From: Xanthocytophaga flava
GTDB lineage: Bacteria; Bacteroidota; Bacteroidia; Cytophagales; 172606-1
NCBI GenBank assembly: GCA_030068525.1
Contig: JASJOS010000010.1
Location: 186,001 to 250,000, forward strand
Direction: 5' to 3'
DNA: 64,000 bases
The translations under genes and the position numbers were made by a program. Below the pieces are notes generated by a model that was given only the letters and a program-made list of their open reading frames with translations, made no database searches and was not told the origin of the DNA. The first letter of the stretch is position 1; every line of letters starts with the position of its first letter. Shown one piece after another: positions 43,043 through 51,762 of this stretch.

Positions 43043-43072
43043 AAAAAAAACTGTGAACTCAGGGTTTCACAG
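43043..43072 (-). terminator. intrinsic terminator downstream of ribD
   Basis: On the minus strand CTGTGAA, an eight-base loop and TTCACAG are followed by eight T residues. The stem is 7 bp with good T-run. Confidence 0.75.
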
Positions 43073-43183
43073 CTGGCTTTAACTGATTTTCTACTACAAA
43101 TGTTACAGATTTTTACTAGATAAACAAACAAGTATTGAGCCCTAGCCTGTTAGGTAAACTCAGTCAAAGAAATAACTTTTTAT

Positions 43184-44266
43184 TTACATAGTGTAAATGC
43201 TCTGTTTATAAGAATCTGTAGCTGGAATGAAGACTGATAGCTGATCTTTTTTTATAGAAATTTTATCTATAAGGATACCCCCAAATGCTGGTGCAGTAAT
43301 CCCGGTGCCAAATGTCTGATCAGAAGTAAATACACGAACTTCATCCCAGAGGTCTGATAAAATGAGTTCCTGTAGAAGTTTACTTCCTCCTTCTACAATA
43401 ACGGACTGTATTTTCCGCTGATGCAGATCTGCCATCATCTCTGCTAAAAATGTTGATTCGCTTACACACTTTATGTATTGTATATATTCACTGGCTTCAT
43501 CTTTTTTCAAATTATAACATAAAGTGGGTTGCGTCTGATCAAATAGGTGTAAAGAAGGAGATAACCGAAGATGCCGGTCAATAACTATGCGTACGGGATC
43601 TTCACCTGTCCAGTCTCTGACATTGAGATGGGGATTGTCGTATTGAGCTGTAGTTGTGCCAACCATAATGGCAGGTTCTTCTCCTCTCCATCTATGCACT
43701 AATTTTCTTGACCAGTCATTGCTAATCCAGCGGGAGTTGTAGTCTGAACGAGCAATAAAACGATCTGCCGTTTGTGCCCACTTTAGTATAATATAGGGTC
43801 GGTTTTTTTCAATGAATGTAAAAAAGCGACGATTAAGCCAGCGACCTTCTTCTTCCAGAATACCGGTAGTCACTTCAATGCCTGCATTTTTAAGTTTTTC
43901 AATACCTTTTCCACCAACCAGTGGATTGGTGTCTACATTCGCAATTACAACACGGCGCACTTTTTTAGTAATCAACAAATCTGAACAGGGAGGTGTTTTG
44001 CCAAAGTGTGCACATGGTTCCAGTGTTACATATACCGTACTGTCAGGAAGTAAGACCAGGTCTTTTTCTTTTACAGATTGTATAGCGTTTACTTCTGCAT
44101 GCCAGGAACCATATTTCTGATGCCATCCCTCTCCAATAATCCGATTATTATGTACAATCACACAGCCAACCATAGGATTGGGACTTACAGAGCCCTGGCC
44201 AAGGCTGGCTAGTTCTAGTGCCCGTCGCATAAAATGAATGTCTGTTGGTATCTGATTGTGAATCAT
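43184..44266 (-). CDS. ribD: bifunctional riboflavin biosynthesis deaminase/reductase
   Basis: 360 residues. The N-terminal deaminase has the zinc ligands HAEVNAI (near residue 55) and PCAHFGKTPPCSDLL (near 84-98). The C-terminal reductase (about 155-350) has ILKWAQTADRFIA, ISNDWSRKLVHRWR, GTTTAQYDNPHLNVR and the EGGSKLL block. Full length for the family. It is divergent from prmC, with only about 100 bases between their likely starts; no FMN riboswitch is visible there. Confidence 0.95.
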   Translation of the reverse strand: MIHNQIPTDIHFMRRALELASLGQGSVSPNPMVGCVIVHNNRIIGEGWHQKYGSWHAEVNAIQSVKEKDLVLLPDSTVYVTLEPCAHFGKTPPCSDLLITKKVRRVVIANVDTNPLVGGKGIEKLKNAGIEVTTGILEEEGRWLNRRFFTFIEKNRPYIILKWAQTADRFIARSDYNSRWISNDWSRKLVHRWRGEEPAIMVGTTTAQYDNPHLNVRDWTGEDPVRIVIDRHLRLSPSLHLFDQTQPTLCYNLKKDEASEYIQYIKCVSESTFLAEMMADLHQRKIQSVIVEGGSKLLQELILSDLWDEVRVFTSDQTFGTGITAPAFGGILIDKISIKKDQLSVFIPATDSYKQSIYTM

Positions 44267-44331
44267 GTGATTGTTGAATTATAGATCGAAAGGTTTTATA
44301 CATTTAAGAGTATTTATCGGCAGAAAGATAC

Positions 44332-44339
44332 TATTTTTG
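44332..44339 (+). promoter_or_regulatory. candidate -7 promoter box of prmC
   Basis: TATTTTTG fits TAnnTTTG and predicts transcription from about 44346, 18 bases before the ATG at 44364. This supports the shorter PrmC start. No -33 TTG at the usual distance. Confidence 0.45.
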
Positions 44340-44363
44340 TGTCTTGACTGTAATTATTATACC

Positions 44364-45230
44364 ATGTTAACCACTTCTGCGCGTCAATTATTTGATCATA
44401 TTACACATGTAATCAGTTCAATTTATGAACCGGAAGAGGCTCGTTCAATAACTTTTTGGTTGTTGCAGAATAAGCTTGGATTAACAAAAACGTCAATTTT
44501 GACAGATAAAGTTATAACCAGTGTTGCAGCAAAAGACTTTAACGACTGGATTGCCCGTTTGTTACGACATGAACCTATTCAGTATATTTTAGGAGAAACA
44601 GAATTTAGGGGAAGAACGTTTCGGGTAAATTCTCATGTATTGATTCCTCGTCCAGAAACGGAAGAGCTGGTAGAATGGGTACTGGAAGAGTATAAATCAG
44701 CACCCGTTAAAAATTGCCGTATACTTGACATTGGTACAGGAAGTGGGTGTATTGCGGTTTCGCTGGCTGCAGAAATACCTGGGTCTGAAGTATGGGCCAT
44801 TGATATTTCGAGTGGTGCTATTTCTATCGCAGAGCAAAACGCTCGTTTACAACATGTTACAGTTCATTTTAGGCAAATGGATATTCTGGCAGGTAATCTT
44901 CCTGAAGAGTTTCCTGTATACTTTGATTATATAATCAGCAACCCTCCTTATGTAACAATAGCAGAAAAGGACCAAATGCTGACAAATGTGATTGCTTATG
45001 AACCTCACCAGGCTTTATTTGTGCCAGATGATGATCCTCTTTTATTTTACAAAGTTATAGCATCCTTTAGTCAATCTTCATTGCCAGAGCGGGGAAAGCT
45101 TTTTGTTGAACTAAATGAGCATTTTCCACAAGAGACATCCACTCTCATGCAATCATTTGGATTACATACTACTATTCGGCACGACCTTTTTGGAAAACCT
45201 AGAATGCTGTGTGGAAGCCTTTCTGCATAA
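44364..45230 (+). CDS. prmC: release factor glutamine methyltransferase
   Basis: 288 residues from the ATG at 44364; the frame stays open to 44271 but the earlier part is unlike the family and overlaps the promoter. It methylates the GGQ glutamine of release factors. LRHEPIQYILGETEFRG, HVLIPRPETEELVEW, ILDIGTGSGCIAVSLA (SAM loop) and ISNPPYV (N193) are all present. The C-terminal FVELNEHFP and RHDLFGKPRML are usual too. Confidence 0.95.
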   Translation: MLTTSARQLFDHITHVISSIYEPEEARSITFWLLQNKLGLTKTSILTDKVITSVAAKDFNDWIARLLRHEPIQYILGETEFRGRTFRVNSHVLIPRPETEELVEWVLEEYKSAPVKNCRILDIGTGSGCIAVSLAAEIPGSEVWAIDISSGAISIAEQNARLQHVTVHFRQMDILAGNLPEEFPVYFDYIISNPPYVTIAEKDQMLTNVIAYEPHQALFVPDDDPLLFYKVIASFSQSSLPERGKLFVELNEHFPQETSTLMQSFGLHTTIRHDLFGKPRMLCGSLSA

Positions 45231-45376
45231 TTGATTGAACATAAGAACTTTGATTACTGGTAATTTGTTATAAAATTATTTAAACAATATATTGAAAAAT
45301 TCATAAAATAAATTTATTTTTATGATATAATAAATATTTTTTTGTATAAATGTAATTTTATAAATATTGTGGGTTT

Positions 45377-45703
45377 ATGGAAGGCAACGAAATCACAGTC
45401 CAGGAATTAAAGAAGATTATGAATCAGGGGATGCAATTTCAATTGTTGGATGTGCGTGAACAGGAAGAATATAAAAATGGGTATATAAAAGCAGCAATAC
45501 ATATACCGCTTGAAGAACTGCCATCTTACTATGAACAATTATCCAGAAACTTACCAGTCATAATCTATTGCCACCATGGAATTGAGAGTACTTTAGCATT
45601 TGAATACCTCAACAAAACACATGGATTTACTAACCTTTCTATATTGAAGGGAGGACTTCATGCTTGGGCAATTGAAATAGATCAGGCTATGATGTGGTAT
45701 TGA
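45377..45703 (+). CDS. single-domain rhodanese-like protein
   Basis: 108 residues. The rhodanese fold shows QLLDVREQEEYKNGYIKAAIHIPLEELP and a catalytic-loop Cys in VIIYCHHGIESTLAF (near residue 69), then LKGGLHAWA at the end. The sequence is typical of thiosulfate/sulfur-transfer domains or their non-catalytic relatives. No operon partner; followed by its own terminator. Confidence 0.9.
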   Translation: MEGNEITVQELKKIMNQGMQFQLLDVREQEEYKNGYIKAAIHIPLEELPSYYEQLSRNLPVIIYCHHGIESTLAFEYLNKTHGFTNLSILKGGLHAWAIEIDQAMMWY

Positions 45704-46018
45704 GGGTAACCAAAGGAAAAAACTGTTTTATGTAATATTTGGCCTTTAAATAAAAGGCTTTTTTTATGCTATAACCTATCAATCAGCAAAATATCCCTAT
45801 AAAAGTACTTCCTTTATTCGAATAAACTTTTCATTTCTATGTAAGACTTTTGTAGAAAATGTAGAAAATTATCAACATTTCTGCGAAACTCTCTCTTTTA
45901 CTTTTACGTACTTTACAACGTTTTTAAACCCAGCTAGTATCGAAGCAAGCAAAATACGTATTTAGGAGTGAGGCAACCGGGATGGTTTAGCTTCCTCAAT
46001 CATTTGAAAACAGGTGTT
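45704..46018 (+). other. intergenic region upstream of the NlpC/P60 gene
   Basis: 315 bases. It holds the rhodanese terminator (45742-45765) and a perfect 12-bp palindrome AAATACGTATTT (45952-45963). A GC-richer stretch (45964-46010) can pair GAGG with CCTC. A GTG at 45968 could extend the NlpC frame by 17 residues. No known riboswitch is recognised. Confidence 0.45.
45742..45765 (+). terminator. terminator of the rhodanese-like gene
   Basis: GCCTTT, AAATA loop and AAAGGC form a 6-bp stem followed by seven T residues. Confidence 0.75.
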
Positions 46019-46663
46019 ATGACAAAATTATTACTGATTTCAGGTTTACTATTTCTTTCTTGCCTTGTATGCTCATCAACTACAGCCGCAGCTATCTTCA
46101 CTAATTCATCTTACGCCTATTCAGGCCCGGCTGATAGTACAAAACAAGATGACGAATCTCCTCTGGTTCTTGATAGTTTAATTAGTTATGCTAAAAATTA
46201 TCTGGGCGTACCTTACCGTTCAGGAGGCCATTCTGCCAAAGGATTTGATTGTTCAGGCTTTACATCACATGTTTTTTCTCGTTTTGGGTTTTCACTGCCA
46301 CGTACCTCTTATGGGCAGGCTACTGTTGGTAAAAAGGTAGAAACAGCCGAAATGCAGAAAGGAGATCTGATTTTCTTCAAAGGCCGTAATCGCAAAAGTA
46401 AAGTAATCGGGCATGTTGGTATTGTAATTTCTGCTAAAGGAGAAAAAATCCAGTTTATCCATGCCTCTGTAAATAATGGAATTTCTATTGAAACCATTGA
46501 CTCCAAATATTATAATCCACGTTTTGTAAAAAGTATTCGGTTGATAGATTCTGAGCTTCCAATTCCAACTATGGAGATTGCCGAATCCTGCACTCCCGCT
46601 ACTGATTGTGTTTCATTAATAGATCCATGTGACTCTGTAGGAGAAGATACATCTGATAAATAA
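46019..46663 (+). CDS. exported NlpC/P60 peptidoglycan hydrolase
   Basis: 214 residues from the ATG at 46019, which starts a clear signal peptide (MTKLLLISGLLFLSCLVCSS). The GTG at 45968 would add 17 residues in front. The NlpC/P60 domain carries the catalytic Cys in GFDCSGFTSHVF (C78), His in GHVGIVIS and a later His in FIHAS. The domain cleaves peptide stems of peptidoglycan. A C-terminal region rich in Asp/Ser/Cys (ESCTPATDCVSLIDPCDS) has no recognised role. Confidence 0.92.
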   Translation: MTKLLLISGLLFLSCLVCSSTTAAAIFTNSSYAYSGPADSTKQDDESPLVLDSLISYAKNYLGVPYRSGGHSAKGFDCSGFTSHVFSRFGFSLPRTSYGQATVGKKVETAEMQKGDLIFFKGRNRKSKVIGHVGIVISAKGEKIQFIHASVNNGISIETIDSKYYNPRFVKSIRLIDSELPIPTMEIAESCTPATDCVSLIDPCDSVGEDTSDK

Positions 46664-46980
46664 AAATACTTCTATAAATACATTATACAATAAAAAGAGA
46701 GCATTGACCTGATCAATGCTCTCTTTTTATTGTGACCTATAGATTATAGGTCGCAACAATTCAAACTGCTTTTTCGTCAACTGACTGCCCAATTTTGTCT
46801 CTTTGTACTATCTGACGTTTACATATTGCCTCTAATCGTAGTATTTTTAATTTGATAAGGTATATCCAAACGAGAGAGTTTGTAGTTGGTTATGAACAAA
46901 CTATGTTTGCAGAATAATGATTGGAATGTTTGTATACTTTACTGAATCTGCAATTACATACGATCTTTTCTCCTGTTTTT
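46664..46980 (+). other. intergenic region before the sensor kinase cluster
   Basis: 317 bases. It holds a strong terminator (46692-46728) and a second perfect hairpin GACCTATA-GAT-TATAGGTC (46734-46752). No clear TAnnTTTG promoter. The kinase frame is open back to a TTG at 46921, but an ATG at 46981 is a more likely start. Confidence 0.5.
46692..46728 (+). terminator. terminator of the NlpC/P60 gene
   Basis: AAAAAGAGAGCATTGA, CCTGA loop and TCAATGCTCTCTTTTT form a 16-bp perfect stem. Confidence 0.92.
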
Positions 46981-48054
46981 ATGGGTTATCGGATAGAGCC
47001 TCTTTATGATAAATGGTTAAGAATGTTTGGACTTCCATTGGCGCCGATTCCTGTTCATATATATAAGTTTTCGTCAATGTATCCTACCAACTGGATACTG
47101 GGAATCAAATTATACCTGACTGCAGTCATCCTGCTTATTGCTGCCTGGGAAATTGCACGTATATGGCTTATCTATATCCGCAAGAATTATTCAGAAATTG
47201 CCCAAACTTTACCCCGAATTATTTACACTTTCTCCGGCTATATTATTATTGGTTTTCTTATTCGGTTGGTTGGTTTTGAACTGGTTAAAGAATTAGAAAT
47301 AGCACCAGTTGCTTTCCTCGGATGTGATACCTCTGAACAATTTCCTGTATGCTATCTGTTTTTTATTTCTGGCATAGCATACAACTGTATTCTGGGTATT
47401 ATCTATGAGTTTATTTACTACTTTCATCTGTATGGTATTGCTCTTCAGGAAGCCGAAACTCTGCAACGTAGTAATCTACAGACTCAGTTTGACTCACTTA
47501 AGAGTCAGATCAATCCTCATTTTTTATTCAACAGTTTAAATTCGTTATCTTCTTTGATTCGCGAACAGCCTGAACAAGCTGAAAAGTTTTTGGATGAAAT
47601 GAGCAATGTCTATCGGTATCTGCTCAGAAATAATGAACAGGAACTGGTTTCTCTGCAAACCGAACTTCAATTTGTTGAATCGTATTTCCATTTGCTCAAA
47701 ACCCGCTATGGAGAAAGTATTCAGTTAAAGTTAGAGAATCTGAATGGTTATGAACAGTATTTATTGCCACCCTTAACCTTACAGATTTTGCTTGAGAATG
47801 CTGTCAAACATAATAGTATACTTAAAGAGCAACCGTTGATAATTCAGATTTATGTAGAGAAAGGATATTTAGTAGTGCAGAATAATGTGCAGAAAAAGAA
47901 TCTGAAAGTAGCTTCCAACAAAGTAGGATTACACAATATCATTACTAAATACCAGCTCCTTAAGCAGCCGGATGTAAAAATAATAGAGTCAAAGAACATT
48001 TTTGAGGTAATGATTCCTTTAATAGAATCGCAGTTTACTACTATACATTCATGA
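46981..48054 (+). CDS. LytS-type sensor histidine kinase 1
   Basis: 357 residues from the ATG at 46981. The N-terminal sensor (about 1-165) has four to five membrane helices. The His_kinase domain begins with SQINPHFLFNSLNSLSSLI, phosphoaccepting H180. The ATP-binding N-box is LLENAVKHNS (N273) and the G-box-like part is NKVGLHNIITKY. The catalytic segment 47501-47972 is almost identical at DNA level to that of the next gene, whereas the membrane half is unrelated. It overlaps the next gene by four bases. Confidence 0.9.
   Translation: MGYRIEPLYDKWLRMFGLPLAPIPVHIYKFSSMYPTNWILGIKLYLTAVILLIAAWEIARIWLIYIRKNYSEIAQTLPRIIYTFSGYIIIGFLIRLVGFELVKELEIAPVAFLGCDTSEQFPVCYLFFISGIAYNCILGIIYEFIYYFHLYGIALQEAETLQRSNLQTQFDSLKSQINPHFLFNSLNSLSSLIREQPEQAEKFLDEMSNVYRYLLRNNEQELVSLQTELQFVESYFHLLKTRYGESIQLKLENLNGYEQYLLPPLTLQILLENAVKHNSILKEQPLIIQIYVEKGYLVVQNNVQKKNLKVASNKVGLHNIITKYQLLKQPDVKIIESKNIFEVMIPLIESQFTTIHS
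47501..47972 (+). repeat. 472-bp duplicated kinase segment, copy 1
   Basis: Aligns without gaps to 48544-49015 with four mismatches by eye (three silent, one Ile/Val). It covers the phosphoacceptor and ATP-binding regions of kinase 1. Flanks outside the segment are dissimilar. Confidence 0.92.
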
Positions 48055-49118
48055 ATTCATATAACGACCGAACCTTGAGGCTTATAGGACCCTTGGTGGT
48101 TTTCATGATAGGAAGTCTCTTTTTCAGACTGAATATATATTTTGAACATGACCTACCTTTTATTATACGTTTTCAATCGATTGCCATTCTATATGGATAC
48201 GTATGCTGGAATCTGTCTCGATGGGTGATTCTAACAATACAAAAGAGATATCCTGGTTTTCATCGTACCCGTCAACGGCTAAAGTACATTGCCCTGGCAT
48301 TTCCGTTATTGGTACATATTGCCTATTTTCTCAGATACTTTACTCATTTGTATATTAATGATCAGCCTATAGGTTGGCCAACACTGGCAGATTATACTTA
48401 TACAACAGGTATTCAGATATTTTACCATTGTATATATGTGGGTGTTTACGAGGGATTGTATGTATTTGAACAATGGAAAATTGTGTATTATGAGAGAGAA
48501 AAGCTCCTGAATATACAATGGCAGGAAAGATTTGAGTCCTTAAAGAGTCAGATTAATCCTCATTTTTTATTCAACAGTTTAAATTCGTTATCTTCTTTGA
48601 TTCGCGAACAGCCTGAACAAGCTGAAAAGTTTTTGGATGAAATGAGCAATGTCTATCGGTATCTGCTCAGAAACAATGAACAGGAACTGGTTTCTCTGCA
48701 AACCGAACTTCAATTTGTTGAATCGTATTTCCATTTGCTCAAAACCCGCTATGGAGAAAGTATTCAGTTAAAGTTAGAGAATCTGAATGGTTATGAACAG
48801 TATTTATTGCCACCCTTAACCTTACAGATTTTGCTTGAGAATGCTGTCAAACATAATAGTATACTTAAAGAGCAACCGTTGGTAATTCAGATTTATGTAG
48901 AGAAAGGATATTTAGTAGTGCAGAATAATGTGCAGAAAAAGAATCTGAAAGTAGCTTCCAACAAAGTAGGATTACACAATATCATTACTAAATACCAGCT
49001 CCTTAAACAGCCGGAACCAGTTATTGAGTCCGATGATGTCTTTTTTATCATCCGGATTCCTTTGATTGGCAATGAGTATATCTATACTAAAATAATAGAC
49101 ATCGCACATCAACATTAA
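48051..49118 (+). CDS. LytS-type sensor histidine kinase 2
   Basis: 355 residues. About four to five membrane helices lie in residues 1-150 and are not similar to those of kinase 1. The kinase domain has SQINPHFLFNSLNSLSSLI (H171), LLENAVKHNS and NKVGLHNIITKY. The last 30 residues diverge again from kinase 1. Start ATG overlaps the stop of kinase 1 (ATGA arrangement), so the pair is translationally coupled. Confidence 0.9.
   Translation: MNSYNDRTLRLIGPLVVFMIGSLFFRLNIYFEHDLPFIIRFQSIAILYGYVCWNLSRWVILTIQKRYPGFHRTRQRLKYIALAFPLLVHIAYFLRYFTHLYINDQPIGWPTLADYTYTTGIQIFYHCIYVGVYEGLYVFEQWKIVYYEREKLLNIQWQERFESLKSQINPHFLFNSLNSLSSLIREQPEQAEKFLDEMSNVYRYLLRNNEQELVSLQTELQFVESYFHLLKTRYGESIQLKLENLNGYEQYLLPPLTLQILLENAVKHNSILKEQPLVIQIYVEKGYLVVQNNVQKKNLKVASNKVGLHNIITKYQLLKQPEPVIESDDVFFIIRIPLIGNEYIYTKIIDIAHQH
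48544..49015 (+). repeat. 472-bp duplicated kinase segment, copy 2
   Basis: Partner of 47501-47972; offset 1043 bases, no indel. The direct repeats could recombine and delete one kinase, which would fuse the first sensor to the second kinase tail. Confidence 0.92.
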
Positions 49119-49230
49119 CAGTTGAAACATAAAATTGTACAGTTTGTCGGTTAAAAATGTGTATTAGCCTACTCTGAATTTTATAGATCAGAAGAATGCT
49201 GGTATCTTCAATCTCAGCTGGATAAATACT

Positions 49231-50283
49231 ATGAAGGAAACTCAGTTTACACGGGAGGATAAATGGATTAATCTATTTGTGTCCATTTTTGTTAGCTTGG
49301 TTTTGAATACATTTTTATTGGGAAACCGTTACTGCAGTGATATAAAGACATTTCTGTTGGCAAGTCTTGTATTACAACTTATCTGGTTCTTTGTTATTAA
49401 GATTTTTACAAGAATTGCGCTGGCAATACGGAATCGATTTTCCAACTATGGACAGGCCTTTCAACGTATTCTTATGGAAGCAGGGCTTTTTATTGTATTG
49501 ACAGTATTAATTCAGCTAGGAGTTGTATGGATTTTTGAAACCATTGGTTTTCTCGAGTATACTTTGTCATGGGAGAGAGTAAAATTGGCACTGGTCTTTG
49601 GTGCAGTCTCCAATATTTTAACAACATGTATTTACGAAGGGAAATATATATTTGAACAATGGGAGGAACGTGTAAAAGAAAATGAGAAGCTGAAGAAAAC
49701 CCAATTACAACAAAGACTGGAATCACTGAAGACACAGGTCAATCCTCATTTTCTGTTTAATTCTCTTACTTCTTTGTCGGCCCTTATTGGTGACAATCCA
49801 GAGCAGGCTGAACTGTTTCTTGATCAGATGGCAAAAGTATACAGGTATATGCTACGAAGTAGTACCAATGAGTGGGTACCTCTGTCTGTAGAACTGGATT
49901 TTCTGAATTCTTATTTTTACTTATTGCAAAGTAGGTATGGGGAAGGTATAACTTACTCTTTGTTAGTTAGCCAAGACGTAAATACTGCTTTGTTGATGCC
50001 GCTGACCTTGCAGAGTGTAATAGATGTCGCATTGAAAAAAAATGTAATTTCCAAAGAACAACCCTTGATGTTCTATGTAGAAACTCATGAGAGAGATCTG
50101 ATAATCCGTTATAATCTACAACCTAAAAAACGTAAAGTTTTAGATGAAGATCAGGAATTATCAGCTCTGATTGCTAAATACGAATTGACAGGCAAAGCCT
50201 CTGTGGCTATAAAAACTACTGAAAATGAATGTGTTGTAACTTTACCTTTAATGGGCGTTAACCATGAAAATATTAATTATTGA
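49231..50283 (+). CDS. LytS-type sensor histidine kinase 3, degenerate ATP site
   Basis: 350 residues. About four membrane helices in residues 1-140. The phosphoacceptor block TQVNPHFLFNSLTSLSALI (H173) is intact. The N-box has lost its pattern: where the sisters read LLENAVKHN this protein reads VIDVALKKN. The G-box GLHNI is replaced by LSALI. It may not bind ATP normally and could act by dimerising with the other kinases. It overlaps the response regulator gene by 20 bases. Confidence 0.85.
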   Translation: MKETQFTREDKWINLFVSIFVSLVLNTFLLGNRYCSDIKTFLLASLVLQLIWFFVIKIFTRIALAIRNRFSNYGQAFQRILMEAGLFIVLTVLIQLGVVWIFETIGFLEYTLSWERVKLALVFGAVSNILTTCIYEGKYIFEQWEERVKENEKLKKTQLQQRLESLKTQVNPHFLFNSLTSLSALIGDNPEQAELFLDQMAKVYRYMLRSSTNEWVPLSVELDFLNSYFYLLQSRYGEGITYSLLVSQDVNTALLMPLTLQSVIDVALKKNVISKEQPLMFYVETHERDLIIRYNLQPKKRKVLDEDQELSALIAKYELTGKASVAIKTTENECVVTLPLMGVNHENINY

Positions 50284-51025
50284 AGACGAAGATCTTGCTG
50301 TGCGAAAGCTGCAGCGTACTGTACAGGAAATTGATCCGGAAATTGATATTGTCGGAGTAGCAGGTAGTGTGCGTGAATCAGTGACTTGGCTTGATAAGCA
50401 CCCCGCACCTGACTTAATCCTTATGGATATTGAGCTGGCAGACGGACAAAGTTTCGAAATATTTGAGCAGACGGAAGTGACAAGCCCGGTGATCTTTACT
50501 ACATCATATGATGAATATGCTATTCAGGCTTTTAAAGTAAACAGTATAGATTATCTGTTAAAACCGATTCAGAAAGCCGATTTGCAACGAAGTTTGCAGA
50601 AGTTTAATCATCTGCAGCATCAATCCTCACCTTCGATGATCAATATTGAAAAGCTGATCAGGGAGTTACAAGTACAGACTCGGGACTATCGTAAACGCTT
50701 TCTGGTTAAGCAAGGGCAGCGGCTGGTATCATTTGAAGTCAATGATATTGCTTATTTTTTTATGGAAGACCGTTTTTGTTTCTTTCGTACTCGCACTAAT
50801 CAGAAGTTCCTGGTCGATTATACCATGGATGAATTGGAAACTGAGCTGGATCCCAAATACTTCTTTCGTATTAACCGATCTTTTATTGTTTCACAAACTA
50901 CTATTGATCAGATTCAAAACTATTTTGGTAATCGGCTGGCATTGACATTAAAGCCTGTCTGTGATAAGGAAGTGCTGGTTAGTAGAGAGAAAGTCTCAGA
51001 CTTTAAAGAGTGGATGGGCAAATAA
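50264..51025 (+). CDS. LytTR family response regulator
   Basis: 253 residues. The receiver domain (1-120) has the acidic pocket EDED near residue 8, phosphoacceptor D55 in LILMDIELADG, and the Lys in YLLKPIQKA. The C-terminal LytTR domain (about 145-250) carries KRFLVKQGQRLVSFEVNDIAYFF and FFRINRSFIVS. It is the only regulator in the cluster and overlaps the third kinase gene, so three sensors may feed one output. Target sites were not identified. Confidence 0.93.
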   Translation: MKILIIEDEDLAVRKLQRTVQEIDPEIDIVGVAGSVRESVTWLDKHPAPDLILMDIELADGQSFEIFEQTEVTSPVIFTTSYDEYAIQAFKVNSIDYLLKPIQKADLQRSLQKFNHLQHQSSPSMINIEKLIRELQVQTRDYRKRFLVKQGQRLVSFEVNDIAYFFMEDRFCFFRTRTNQKFLVDYTMDELETELDPKYFFRINRSFIVSQTTIDQIQNYFGNRLALTLKPVCDKEVLVSREKVSDFKEWMGK

Positions 51026-51043
51026 GTAAATCATAAAATACAT

Positions 51044-51087
51044 AAAAAAGTGGGTAGTATAGATTGTTCTATACTACCCACTTTTTT
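51044..51087 (+). terminator. terminator of the kinase/regulator operon
   Basis: AAAAAAGTGGGTAGTATAGA, TTGT loop and its 20-base complement form an unbroken long stem ending in six T residues. Confidence 0.95.
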
Positions 51088-51295
51088 ATGTGCCAAATTG
51101 TTAAGAGTCCCTATAAATCGTGCACAGTTAACAGACAGATTGAAACAATCAAAACATGAAATTTAACGGTTCGGCATAGTGTAAATTGATATAGCCTGTA
51201 CATGTGTATAATTTTACTGACGAAGCTGATAGATAGTACTTTACTAAGTTAAATATCAGGTTTCTACAAAGTTTTAATACTACACATTTACAACT

Positions 51296-51721
51296 ATGAC
51301 AACTACTGTAAACACTAAAAACATGAACTGGCTTGCAAAGCCGGAAACAAGCACTGCTGAAATTCCTTCTTTTGTGGGTAAGAAATGGAAGATTACCTCG
51401 CTGGCTTTAGGATCAGAAATAGATTCATTTTCTGATCTATTAAGCAATACTCCCCAAAGTACACGTAATGATATCATTGTCTTTCAGCCTGATGGGCGCC
51501 TCAAAGGAGAATATGGCAAACAGCACGAACAGGTCTTCAACTGGACCTATGATACATTCTCTAATGTGATTCAACTGTTTGGAGACCAGGAGTTTGAAAC
51601 TGTAACGGGTTTGAAGATTCTTGAGCTGACAGAAGAAACATTACGGGCTGTTACAAAGATTTATGAGAATGGTCTCTCACTGTCTTGTATCATTACTTTA
51701 ACAGCATTGTGCCAGCTGTAA
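51296..51721 (+). CDS. lipocalin-like protein of unknown function
   Basis: 141 residues with no signal peptide. Residues about 26-120 follow the small lipocalin-like order: VGKKWKITSL, DIIVFQPDGRLKGEYG, VFNWTYDTFSNVIQLFG, TGLKILELTEETLRAVTKI. A related but exported lipocalin is encoded two genes downstream. It is immediately upstream of the glycosyltransferase gene (41-base gap), probably one operon. Function unknown. Confidence 0.55.
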   Translation: MTTTVNTKNMNWLAKPETSTAEIPSFVGKKWKITSLALGSEIDSFSDLLSNTPQSTRNDIIVFQPDGRLKGEYGKQHEQVFNWTYDTFSNVIQLFGDQEFETVTGLKILELTEETLRAVTKIYENGLSLSCIITLTALCQL

Positions 51722-51762
51722 CTTATCTGGATTACCCTTCTTCTTAATACATAACTACAACT

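Noticed and set aside
44271-44363. N-terminal extension of PrmC
   Set aside because: Unlike the family, and it contains the candidate promoter box.
45952-46018. c-di-AMP (ydaO-type) riboswitch upstream of the NlpC/P60 gene
   Set aside because: Such riboswitches precede NlpC genes elsewhere, but the conserved sequence blocks are not visible here.
46921-46980. TTG start extending kinase 1 by 20 residues
   Set aside because: Possible, but the ATG at 46981 begins the first conserved-looking segment; the TTG is weaker.
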